This document shows, one piece after another, positions 8,595 through 16,022 of a stretch of 40,408 bases of DNA (position 1 is the stretch's first letter; the number at the start of each line of letters is the position of its first letter). The stretch covers positions 1 to 40,408 of the forward strand of contig CACHMF010000012.1 in NCBI GenBank assembly GCA_902580855.1, written 5' to 3'. Origin of the DNA: an uncultured Bacteroidota bacterium. Its GTDB lineage: Bacteria > Bacteroidota > Bacteroidia > Flavobacteriales > UBA7312. Under the pieces are notes generated by a model. That model was given only the letters and a program-made list of their open reading frames with translations. It had not been told where the DNA came from and did no database searches. A program made the translations under genes and the position numbers.

Positions 8595-9101
8595 TTATTC
8601 TGCAATTTCAGGGGCTACAATTTTACAATCAACACAGTCAGTATTCTTCTCATTTAAAGAATTAAGTGTGTTTTCCCAATTTAGAACATCATTAGATCTA
8701 GCTTGTCCTATATCAGTATAATATTTCTCTAACTCTTTATCTTTATTAAAAAACACATAAAGTGACTTTTCTTCTTTGTAATGATCTTTTTGCGCTAGAT
8801 AATTATCATATACGAATGTATCTTCAGTATTCTTATATCTTTTTGATTTTAACAAGTACTTGAATTCATATATCATTCCTTTAGATTCGGAAAAACTAAG
8901 TAGTTTGTTTGGTTGAGATTTTAGTACATCTAAAACCTTATCATATGTCATCCCTTTTTCAATCAATACAATTTTGTCAACGGATGTGTAATACGGTCTT
9001 TCCTCAGTTAATTCTTGAGCTATAACGTTATTAGAAAATGCTAATATTGAAAAGCAAATAATAGCAATTTTCGAAATGTAAAGTTTAATATTATTTATCA
9101 T
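8595..9101 (-). CDS. Secreted BamE/SmpA-like small protein
   Basis: The frame could open at 9119, but the ATG at 9101 (MINNIKLYISK) is preferred because it gives a normal signal peptide ending NNVIAQ and reduces the overlap with the upstream gene. The mature part (about 135 residues) has a BamE/SmpA-like pattern: KGMTYDKVLDVLKSQPNKLL, then two beta strands with YEFKYL and LYVFFNKDKELEKYY. The neighbouring lipoprotein holds a second copy of this module. The C-terminus carries a paired cysteine motif (DCVDC). BamE-like folds bind partners in the outer-membrane assembly machinery, but that role is only inferred here. Confidence 0.65.
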   Translation of the reverse strand: MINNIKLYISKIAIICFSILAFSNNVIAQELTEERPYYTSVDKIVLIEKGMTYDKVLDVLKSQPNKLLSFSESKGMIYEFKYLLKSKRYKNTEDTFVYDNYLAQKDHYKEEKSLYVFFNKDKELEKYYTDIGQARSNDVLNWENTLNSLNEKNTDCVDCKIVAPEIAE

Positions 9102-10221
9102 TTTTATTATTTTTTTCAATTTTTAATTCAACTTCAACTTGCGATAAGTCTATTACATCACATAAATCACAATCTTCTTCAACTGGCTTTGCTTGATTTT
9201 CTTTCTTGTCTTTTTCAACCTTTATACATGGGTCTCCTTGACAATTTCTATTTTCATTTATGATATAATAATATTCATCAGTATCACATGGGCAATGTAT
9301 ACATGAACCATCATCTCTATTGGCATTTTCATTGTAGTTCGTAGCATTAGGGTCTGTGCATCCGAAAACAAAATCTAGCTCAGGATTCAAAATACATGGT
9401 TCGTTACAAGGCTTGTTAGGGTCATAGTCTGGATTCATAATGTAATCGCAAGGACAGTATTGACATGATCCATCATCTGTGTTTGCCTTTTCATCATAGT
9501 TTAAAGAAAGTGAATCAGTACAACCTCTTATTTCAACAAAAGGATATTCACATGATCCATCGTCAATGTTTGCGTTAGGATTATAGTTTATTGCAGTGTT
9601 GTCAGTACAGCCTAAACATACAATGTAATTAGTTGTTGATTCGCATTTTTGTTCAAAGCAAATTGTAGATTCTAATAGTTCTTTAGAGTCATCTGTTATA
9701 ATAGTTTCTAGTTTATTATCCCTGAAAATTAAAAATGCTTCTTTACTTTCATTTGAGAATTTAATTTTTCCAGACATTAATTCTTTAACAGTTCTATTTC
9801 CTTCGTACTTATAATTTCTAGATAAATCTCTATACTCGTAAAATAAAATTTCACAATAATCATTATTGTGTAGTATATCATTAGGAGTGGAGTTTAATAA
9901 AGCAATTGTTTCAGATTTGCTTAATCCTAAAGATAAATTTGACAATTTAGATGTGGTGACAAAATGGTTAATAATAACTTCATCGTATGTGCATGATCCA
10001 TCATCTTTATCAGCTTCAGAATTATAATTTAAAGCAGATTCGTCAGTACATCCTTCAGTATAGTAAAGACAAGATTTGTCGTCCTTAGTAGCTTCGGGGT
10101 TAAAGTTTTTTGCCGTTTGATCTGTGCAACCTAAAATCGTTTTATCAACTATCTCTTGTGTTGTTGAACAAGAAACGATAATGATTGACATTACAATTAA
10201 TTTAAATAAAGATTTCATCAT
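9091..10221 (-). CDS. Lipoprotein with five GCTD repeats and a BamE-like module
   Basis: The 376-residue protein has a lipoprotein signal with the lipobox cysteine at residue 18 (IVSC). Five repeats of GCTD-x-x-A-x-N-Y-(about 6)-DDGSC lie at about 31-51, 57-77, 204-224, 233-253 and 287-307. Inserted between repeats 2 and 3, at about 97-175, is a BamE/SmpA-like module (GLSKSETIALLNSTPNDIL ... FLIFRDNKLETI) similar to the protein encoded next. A second repeat unit, CPCD ... C ... PCI, follows repeats 4 and 5 (256-277 and 310-333). The tail has CDLCD. The abundant cysteines suggest disulfide-stabilised, surface-exposed modules. The start at 10221 is the first of two adjacent ATGs. Function unknown. 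Confidence 0.75.
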   Translation of the reverse strand: MMKSLFKLIVMSIIIVSCSTTQEIVDKTILGCTDQTAKNFNPEATKDDKSCLYYTEGCTDESALNYNSEADKDDGSCTYDEVIINHFVTTSKLSNLSLGLSKSETIALLNSTPNDILHNNDYCEILFYEYRDLSRNYKYEGNRTVKELMSGKIKFSNESKEAFLIFRDNKLETIITDDSKELLESTICFEQKCESTTNYIVCLGCTDNTAINYNPNANIDDGSCEYPFVEIRGCTDSLSLNYDEKANTDDGSCQYCPCDYIMNPDYDPNKPCNEPCILNPELDFVFGCTDPNATNYNENANRDDGSCIHCPCDTDEYYYIINENRNCQGDPCIKVEKDKKENQAKPVEEDCDLCDVIDLSQVEVELKIEKNNKNDK

Positions 10222-10622
10222 ACATTTATAATTTTGATTTGTATTTTATTTTTTTATATTCTAATAGATTTGGAAACAAGTGTTTAGAACGCAGCTAATA
10301 TAATATTATAATAATTACAAAACTTAAAATTTCGTTCGTTTTTTAGAAAGAACTTGGAAACCATAATTAAACAATCTAATAACAACGTATTTTCAAAAAA
10401 TAACACAATAATTTAACTTGTATTTGTGTTATTTTTCCAAAAATATAATTGCTTCTTTATCATAATAATATAAAATCTATTTAGTTTGATTTGTGCCTAG
10501 AGAATAACTTAAAAGTTCCTAAAACCTATTGTTGTAATCTTAAAAATTAAGATAAAAATCATTTTTTTTAGTTTAAAATGACATTATTTCAATCTAGTAA
10601 TGAAATATTGTATAATTAAAAC
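10222..10622. other. Gene-free divergent spacer
   Basis: This very AT-rich spacer separates the minus-strand lipoprotein gene from proteorhodopsin. I see no gene of useful length. It holds one strong hairpin at 10396-10436, and the proteorhodopsin promoter lies at its right end. Confidence 0.6.
10396..10436. other. Orphan hairpin upstream of proteorhodopsin
   Basis: AAAAATAACACAA (10396-10408) pairs perfectly with TTGTGTTATTTTT (10424-10436) around a 15-base loop. It looks like a two-way terminator, but the genes on both sides point away from it, so no known transcript ends here. It may end a small RNA or serve as a regulatory site. Confidence 0.6.
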
Positions 10623-10654
10623 TTGACAATGTTATACAAATTTTTTTACATTTG
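10623..10654 (+). promoter_or_regulatory. Promoter of proteorhodopsin
   Basis: TTG (10623-10625), 21 bases, then TACATTTG (10647-10654) fits the Bacteroidetes promoter pattern. ACAAAT (10636-10641) and ATTTGT (10650-10655) form an inverted repeat across the -7 element. The leader to the ATG at 10678 is under 20 bases. Confidence 0.75.
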
Positions 10655-10677
10655 TCCCGAACCAAATTTTTTTATTT

Positions 10678-11409
10678 ATGTTATTAGATATTACAACAAT
10701 GGCTCCTGATGATTATGTTGGATTTACATTTTTCATTGGATATATGGCCATGGCTGCAGCAGCAGTATTCTTCTTCATTGAACGAGGAAGCGTAGATCCA
10801 AAATGGAAAATGTCACTGTTAGTTTCTGGTTTAATTACTGGAATCGCTGCAGTACATTATTTCTACATGAGAGATTATTACTTAGCTACAGGTGATAATC
10901 CTACATTTTTTAGATATGTGGATTGGACATTAACTGTTCCACTTATGTGTGTGGAGTTTTATTTGTTAACCAAAGTAGCAGGAGCTAGAAAGTCACTCTT
11001 ATGGAAATTGATTTTTGCTTCAACCTGGATGCTTGTATGTGGATACATTGGAGAAGCATTTAATCCTGCGGGAGGTAGTACTAGTCATTCCGTAACATGG
11101 GGAGTGTTATCTACATTAGGATACTTGTACATTTTACATTCAGTATGGATGGGTGAAGTTGCTAAGTTAGCTGATGAAAGTAAATCAGATGTAGTTAAAA
11201 AAGGTGTTAGAACCCTTGCATGGTTTGTATTGGTAGGATGGGCAATTTACCCGATAGGCTACATGTGTATGGACGGTGGTTGGTTAAACTCAGCTCTTGG
11301 ATGGTCTTCACAAAATGTTGATTTATGGTATAATATTGCAGATGCAATCAATAAGATTGGGTTTGGTCTAGTTGTATACAATATTGCTATAACCGAGTCT
11401 AAAAAATAA
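10678..11409 (+). CDS. Proteorhodopsin, green-type light-driven proton pump
   Basis: The 243-residue seven-helix protein is a microbial rhodopsin. Retinal binds Lys226 in the last helix (ADAINKIGFG). The third-helix segment RYVDWTLTVPLMCVEFYLL has the proton acceptor Asp82, Thr86 and donor Glu93, the DTE pattern of outward proton pumps. The spectral-tuning position (105 in green proteorhodopsin numbering) is Met90, typical of green-absorbing flavobacterial forms. His60 matches the conserved His75 next to the acceptor. Aligning helix 5 by hand, Gly142 falls at position 152, where a small residue opens a side window for carotenoid antennas. It has its own promoter and a strong terminator, and blh follows. 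Confidence 0.97.
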   Translation: MLLDITTMAPDDYVGFTFFIGYMAMAAAAVFFFIERGSVDPKWKMSLLVSGLITGIAAVHYFYMRDYYLATGDNPTFFRYVDWTLTVPLMCVEFYLLTKVAGARKSLLWKLIFASTWMLVCGYIGEAFNPAGGSTSHSVTWGVLSTLGYLYILHSVWMGEVAKLADESKSDVVKKGVRTLAWFVLVGWAIYPIGYMCMDGGWLNSALGWSSQNVDLWYNIADAINKIGFGLVVYNIAITESKK

Positions 11410-11427
11410 GATTTGTCTAATTAAATT

Positions 11428-11464
11428 AAAATACAAGCTAATGAATATTAGCTTGTATTTTTTT
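11428..11464 (+). terminator. Terminator between proteorhodopsin and blh
   Basis: The perfect 15-base stem at 11428-11442 and 11447-11461 has a GAAT loop and a T run to 11464. It is the strongest hairpin in the window. An ATG inside it (11441) is in frame with blh, but the ATG at 11468 just after the T run is the better start. Confidence 0.9.
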
Positions 11465-11467
11465 ATT

Positions 11468-12370
11468 ATGAACTCAATTACTTTCATTTTTCTAGTCTGT
11501 TTGTATGCCTTATTCTTTATTTATGAGGCGATAGGAGGTATAAAAATTGAAAACCAAATTTTTTATTGTTCAATGCTGATTATTGCATTTGGTATTCCGC
11601 ATGGGGCTTTAGATCATATTTTATTTTTTAAAAAAAGAAACACATCACAAGTTAAATTTTACAGTATATATCTCGGCCTAGTGCTATTTTTTATTTTGTT
11701 GTGGATTTATTATCCAACACTTAGCTTGACTCTTTTCTTAATCATTTCTGCCTTTCATTTTGGTGAATCACAATTTGAAGACATTGACATAAAAAAATAT
11801 TCAAACTCTTTATTGTTGTATTTAGTTTGGGGATTGTCACTTTTAATAAATCTTATTTTTTATAATGTTGACGAACTAAATGTATTAACAACTTTGTTTA
11901 AAGACACAGAGCCATTTTATTATTTATACAATCATAAATTTGTGACATATGGTTTTATTTCATTCAATTTAGTAGCTATAGGCTTGCTTTTTAATTTGCT
12001 ACATAATAAAATCATAAACTGGAATAAACTGTTATCCGAATTATTCTTATTTGGTTTAATACATTTAACATTCTTTCTATTTCCATTTATTATTGGCTTC
12101 ACTTTATATTTTGTGATTTTACATTCTATCAGAGTTATGAAATATGAATATGATTTTTTTAAGAAAGAATCAAATAATTTTAATTTGTTTGTTTTCGTAA
12201 AATTAGTAACTCCTTACACATTATTAAGTTTATTTTTTTCTGGGTTTCTTTTTATTTTATCTTCTAAAGATATAATTTCAGTTTCTATACCTTTATTATC
12301 ACTTATAATTATATCAGCAATAACATTGCCACATGCAATCGTAATGCATATATTTTATCACGAAAAATAA
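11468..12370 (+). CDS. blh: Brp/Blh family beta-carotene 15,15'-dioxygenase
   Basis: The 300-residue polytopic membrane protein cleaves beta-carotene into two retinal molecules, supplying the chromophore for the adjacent proteorhodopsin. Family histidines are visible: PHGALDH (His45, His50), FHFGES (His97), LHSIRVM (His219) and LPHAIVMH (His289, His294), which are expected to hold the active-site iron. The start at 11468 is chosen over 11441 because the latter lies in the loop side of a terminator stem. With this start, translation begins 3 bases after the terminator's T run and no promoter is seen between, so expression probably depends on read-through from proteorhodopsin. Confidence 0.93.
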   Translation: MNSITFIFLVCLYALFFIYEAIGGIKIENQIFYCSMLIIAFGIPHGALDHILFFKKRNTSQVKFYSIYLGLVLFFILLWIYYPTLSLTLFLIISAFHFGESQFEDIDIKKYSNSLLLYLVWGLSLLINLIFYNVDELNVLTTLFKDTEPFYYLYNHKFVTYGFISFNLVAIGLLFNLLHNKIINWNKLLSELFLFGLIHLTFFLFPFIIGFTLYFVILHSIRVMKYEYDFFKKESNNFNLFVFVKLVTPYTLLSLFFSGFLFILSSKDIISVSIPLLSLIIISAITLPHAIVMHIFYHEK

Positions 12371-12460
12371 ATATTAAAAATTTTGATATTTATACAATAA
12401 AAAAATGAGAGACCTTAAATCAATAAAAATATATTACAAAATAATTTTACACTGAAGAAT

Positions 12461-12718
12461 ATGGAAATTGTAATGATCAAAAAGCTTGGATGCGGTCCTT
12501 GTAAAATGTATGAGCCTAGAATAAAAGAAGTTGCAATAAAAAATAATTTGCAATTTCGAACAATTCAAGGTGAAGATATGCCCGAAGAAATTCGACCAAA
12601 ATATTTCCCTTATTTCTATTTACGTAAAGATAATGAAGTCTTAGAGGGTTGGGCTGGAACTAATGAAAGGAAACTTAGTACTGTATTAAATAGGCACATA
12701 CAAAACGTAAAACTATAA
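12461..12718 (+). CDS. Small thioredoxin-like protein
   Basis: The 85-residue protein has a redox motif CGPC at 11-14 directly after the first strand (MEIVMIKKLG) and a probable cis-proline at residue 50 (KYFPYFYLR), which is the minimal thioredoxin/glutaredoxin fold. It has no signal peptide and so should be cytoplasmic. The short length and missing N-terminal strand are typical of mini-thioredoxins. It sits alone 90 bases after blh, on the same strand. Its substrate cannot be told from sequence. Confidence 0.82.
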   Translation: MEIVMIKKLGCGPCKMYEPRIKEVAIKNNLQFRTIQGEDMPEEIRPKYFPYFYLRKDNEVLEGWAGTNERKLSTVLNRHIQNVKL

Positions 12719-12775
12719 ATTTTAGTTTTTAGACACTATTCTCATACATTCTATACCATAAAATAAATTATGTAG

Positions 12776-13399
12776 ATGAAAAAAGAAATAGATGTTTTAG
12801 ATTTTAAGGAGGCTATAATTTTTTTGAAAAATGATGCAATACTTGGTTCTTACATTAAATCTATTTCTGTTCCAAAGTATTCTATTGAAACAGATTATTT
12901 TTCATCATTATGTAAATATATTATTTATCAGCAATTAAGTGTTCAATCAGCAGCTAAAACTCACGCAAGATTTTTATTATTATTTGATAGTCTAAATCCT
13001 ATTAGATTATTAAAAACAGATGAAGAAATTTTAAAGCAAACAGGTTTAAGTTACAGAAAAATTGAATACTTAAAAGAACTTAGTAAATCATTTATTAATA
13101 ATGATAATTTTCAAAAATTTTCCAAAAAAACTAACGATCAAATAATTCAGATTTTGACAAGTGTCAAAGGAATAGGTAGTTGGACTGCTGAAATGTTTTT
13201 AATATTTACAATGCAAAGAATGGATGTTTTTTCGTCTAAGGATATTGGTTTGCTAAATGCATTAAAAATAGTATTTGACCTTGATTCCAGGCCATCTTTT
13301 TTAGACGCAGAATTATTAAGTGAAAGATGGATGCCTTACAGAACTATTGCATCACTTTATTTGTGGAAAATTATTGAAGGAGAAGATTTTGATTGGTGA
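12776..13399 (+). CDS. AlkA/MAG-type DNA-3-methyladenine glycosylase
   Basis: The 207-residue protein belongs to the helix-hairpin-helix DNA glycosylases. The hairpin LTSVKGIGSWTAEMFLIF is at about 127-144, followed by DVFSSKDIGL, whose Asp156 matches the catalytic aspartate of AlkA/Mag1. The N-terminal IIYQQLSVQSAAKTHARF matches the family's IIxQQLS motif. It removes alkylated bases in base-excision repair. It lacks the extra N-terminal domain of E. coli AlkA and is the length of yeast Mag1-type enzymes. There is a 57-base gap after the thioredoxin-like gene, with no promoter motif seen. Confidence 0.9.
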   Translation: MKKEIDVLDFKEAIIFLKNDAILGSYIKSISVPKYSIETDYFSSLCKYIIYQQLSVQSAAKTHARFLLLFDSLNPIRLLKTDEEILKQTGLSYRKIEYLKELSKSFINNDNFQKFSKKTNDQIIQILTSVKGIGSWTAEMFLIFTMQRMDVFSSKDIGLLNALKIVFDLDSRPSFLDAELLSERWMPYRTIASLYLWKIIEGEDFDW

Positions 13400-13438
13400 C
13401 TCTATATATGACTCATTGTTAACGCAAGATTTTTCATT

Positions 13439-13912
13439 TTAATTCATGTCAATACTTGATAACAAACTTTCTTTTTGATTAAGTAATTGTTCGAGTGATA
13501 AGAAAGTTTCAGTTCTATTAACTCCATTTATCTTATGTATTCTTGAAATTACGTTACGTGCATCATTTGAGTCAATTGCTCTTATCTTGCAAAACAAACT
13601 AAATTTTCCTGTTGTAAAATCTAAACCAGTTATATTATCAATTTTAATTAATTGAGATAATACATTTTCATATTGAGAAGCCTTATCCAAGTAAACTCCA
13701 ATGTAGCAAGCGTAATTAAATCCTAATTTATAATAGTCTATACTAATAGTGAAGTTTTTAATAATTCCAAATTTTTGCATTCGCCTTACTCTTACATGTA
13801 TAGTTGTATTAGAAACCATGAGTTTTTTTGCAATCTCTTGAAAAGTAGTCTTCGAGTCTTTAGACAAAATTTTTAAAATATCAAGATCAAGTCTGTCAAT
13901 TAACCTTTTCAT
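13439..13912 (-). CDS. Lrp/AsnC family transcriptional regulator
   Basis: The 157-residue protein has an N-terminal helix-turn-helix (about 1-50; LDLDILKILSKDSKTTFQEI, then SNTTIHVRVRRMQ) and a C-terminal ligand-sensing RAM domain (about 65-145) with GFNYACYIGVYL and the TGKFSLFCKI segment. Such proteins bind DNA as dimers or octamers and respond to amino acids. It is transcribed away from the small ORF and ammonium transporter, and a 13-base inverted repeat sits in the shared spacer, so it may control itself and amt. Target and ligand are unknown. Confidence 0.92.
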   Translation of the reverse strand: MKRLIDRLDLDILKILSKDSKTTFQEIAKKLMVSNTTIHVRVRRMQKFGIIKNFTISIDYYKLGFNYACYIGVYLDKASQYENVLSQLIKIDNITGLDFTTGKFSLFCKIRAIDSNDARNVISRIHKINGVNRTETFLSLEQLLNQKESLLSSIDMN

Positions 13913-13956
13913 TATTGTAATAAATAAAATTATTAATTAAAATAAGTGTTTTAAAG

Positions 13957-13969
13957 TGTCAAAATTAAA
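13957..13969 (-). promoter_or_regulatory. Promoter-like arm facing the lrp gene
   Basis: Read on the minus strand this is TTTAATTTTGACA, containing TAATTTTG (fits TAnnTTTG), about 47 bases before the lrp ATG. It is the exact inverted copy of 14049-14061. No -33 element is visible in the AT-only stretch behind it. Confidence 0.5.
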
Positions 13970-14048
13970 ATAAATTATGTTATTATTTTTAATAATTAAA
14001 TAAAAAAGTAATTAATAAATAAGATATTATATATAATTTATTTAATAG

Positions 14049-14061
14049 TTTAATTTTGACA
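14049..14061 (+). promoter_or_regulatory. Promoter-like arm facing the amt unit
   Basis: TTTAATTTTGACA contains TAATTTTG (14051-14058) and ends 13 bases before the small ORF start at 14075. It is the exact inverted copy of 13957-13969. It could be a promoter, an operator for the Lrp-type protein, or both. Confidence 0.5.
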
Positions 14062-14074
14062 TAAAATAATTATT

Positions 14075-14251
14075 ATGAAAAAAATTACGGTTCACTCTCT
14101 ATATTCAGTTTCTGAATATATTTTAAATTTAAACAAAACAATTACTGAAAACAGATTTTTATCTACAAACAAGGAGAAAACATATATTCATAGAAAAGAT
14201 GATTTGAGCTATAAATCAATTATTAAATTATTCGATTCTAAAACTAAATAA
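14075..14251 (+). CDS. Small hypothetical protein upstream of amt
   Basis: A 58-codon frame starts MKKITVHSLYSVSEYILNLN and stops one base before the amt ATG, so it probably shares its transcript. It is basic, has no membrane segment or signal peptide, and matches no family I know. Support comes from its ATG just after a promoter-like element, its tight spacing to amt, and the lack of another explanation for these 177 bases. It could also be a leader ORF that couples translation to amt. Confidence 0.6.
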   Translation: MKKITVHSLYSVSEYILNLNKTITENRFLSTNKEKTYIHRKDDLSYKSIIKLFDSKTK

Positions 14252-14252
14252 T

Positions 14253-15573
14253 ATGAAGTTTCATAATAGACAGATTTTTTTTCTTGTATTGATTGCTCTT
14301 GTATTATCATCTCTTTTCTTTTCACAATTTAGTGTAACATTAAACTCACATCTTTTAGATAAAGCTGATACTGCATGGATGATTGTTGCTAGCGCTTTAG
14401 TATTATTAATGACACCTGGATTAGCTTTTTTTTTATGGGGGGATGGTAAATAAAAAAAATGTCATATCTACAATGCTTCAAAGTTTTATCTCTCTTGGTG
14501 TAATTTCTTTAGTTTGGATTTTTTTTGGATTTAGCATTTCATTTGGTGATAGCTTAGATAAGTTAGGTATAATAGGTGATCCTTTTCAATATTTATTTTT
14601 AAATAATATTGGACAAAATGATAGTAATATTCCATACTTACTATTTGCAATATTTCAATTGAAGTTTGCCATAATAACACCCGCAATAATTACTGGTAGT
14701 TTTGCTGAAAGGATACGTTTTAGAAGTTATCTGTTATTTATGGTATTATTTACAATATTTATTTATTGTCCTTTAGCTCATATGACATGGTCTTCTAACG
14801 GTTTGTTTGCGAACTTCGGTAATATAATAGGTATTAATGGATATGAAAATCTCCATGTTCTTGATTATGCTGGAGGAACTGTTGTTCATATGTCAGCAGG
14901 TTTAGCTGCTTTATGTGGCGCATTTTACTTAGGTAAAAGAAAAATAACTAGAACTAAACCAGCAAATATTCCATTTATAATTCTTGGTACAGGACTTTTG
15001 TGGTTTGGTTGGTTTGGATTTAACGCTGGCTCAGCTTTGGCAGCTAATTTTGACGCAGTTGTTTCATTTGCTAACACCAATATTGCTTCTTCTACAAGTA
15101 TGATTACTTGGATTTTATATGATCGCTTTTTAAATAGAAAAATATCTGCTGTTAACGCCTGTGTTGGAGCAATTGTAGGCTTAGTAGCAATAACTCCAGC
15201 AGCTGCCTTTGTTTCTTTATCACATTCAATTGTTATTGGTTTTATATCAGCACTTGTTTGTAATATTTTTATGAATTGGATAAAGAAAAGAAATGTTATC
15301 GATGATACGCTTGATGTTTTTGCTACACATGGATTAGGTGGTATTTGTGGAATGATTCTTACAGCTGTTTTTGCAAATGATGTTGGTCTTATATTTGGAA
15401 AGTATCAAACATTAGTTTTGCATTTAGTTGCTTGTGTTATAGTCATTTTATTCGTTTGTATTGGTTCTTATATAATTTACAAAATTGTAGATATAATTTT
15501 ACCATTAAGAGTTAGGGATGATCAAGAAGAAAAAGGTTTAGATATGTCTCAACATGGAGAAGTTATTGCCTAA
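14253..15573 (+). pseudogene. amt: Ammonium transporter Amt with a one-base frameshift
   Basis: Two frames together make one Amt/Rh-family channel of about 439 residues. The first (14253-14453, 66 residues) has the signal-like first helix and DTAWMIVASALVLLMTPGL, then goes out of frame as FFLWGDGK-stop. The second (first ATG 14443, to 15573) begins MVNKKNVISTMLQSF and holds LDYAGGTVVHMSAG and FATHGLGG, whose histidines form the twin-His pore. The break is a run of nine Ts (14426-14434). With eight Ts the protein reads AFFYGGMVNKKNV, the family sequence. So the lesion is one extra T: a real mutation, a sequencing error, or a slippage site. Apart from that the channel is intact. Confidence 0.9.
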
Positions 15574-15589
15574 GTTTCTTAATAGTCAG

Positions 15590-15614
15590 TGATTTTGAAT
15601 ATTAAAATCATTTT
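15590..15614 (+). terminator. Weak terminator after amt
   Basis: TGATTTT (15590-15596) pairs with AAAATCA (15604-15610) around a 7-base loop, then TTTT. The stem is short and AT-rich, so the call is tentative. Confidence 0.4.
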
Positions 15615-15690
15615 AACTATTCTGCAAAAGTATTAGTATTTAAAATCTTATTCATTCACTCAAACCTCAAATAAATCTTCTTTGTAAAAT

Positions 15691-16005
15691 CTAGTAAATT
15701 TCAATTTTACCTTTCCATTCAATCATACCACCTAAAAGATTATATGTTTTTCTAAAACCCATTTGATCCATTATCATACAAGCTTTAGCACTTCTATTTC
15801 CACTTCTACAATATACAAAGAAGGATTTATCTTTGTTAAGTCTTTCTATTCCTTTAATAAACGAATCATAATCCAAAAAGTTTAGTACTTCGGCATTAGG
15901 TTGTATTCCTTGAGCACATTCTTGAGGTGTTCGCACATCTAGAATTAAAGCATCTTTATTAGACTCAATTAATTGAGACCATTTTTCTTGATTTATATTT
16001 TCCAT
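15691..16005 (-). CDS. Single-domain rhodanese-like protein
   Basis: The 104-residue protein is one rhodanese domain with the active-site cysteine at residue 66 in the loop CRSGNRSA, preceded by LILDVRTPQEC and ending in GGMIEWKGKIEI. It carries sulfur as a cysteine persulfide, probably in the cytoplasm because there is no signal peptide. It lies 17 bases downstream of the propeller-protein gene on the same strand, so it may share its transcript, though a functional link is not obvious. Confidence 0.9.
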   Translation of the reverse strand: MENINQEKWSQLIESNKDALILDVRTPQECAQGIQPNAEVLNFLDYDSFIKGIERLNKDKSFFVYCRSGNRSAKACMIMDQMGFRKTYNLLGGMIEWKGKIEIY

Positions 16006-16022
16006 AATGTTTAGTTCTCACT

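Noticed and set aside
1825-10221. Possible CRISPR or DNA repeat array from the cysteine-repeat genes
   Set aside because: The repeats are at protein level with diverged DNA and no regular spacer pattern, so they are protein domain repeats.
11441-11467. Earlier in-frame blh start
   Set aside because: It is located inside the perfect stem of a strong terminator. The ATG at 11468 follows the T run.
12404-12454. 16-codon frame between blh and the thioredoxin-like gene
   Set aside because: Too short, no promoter, no similarity, and it stops just before the next gene in a random-looking AT-rich spacer.
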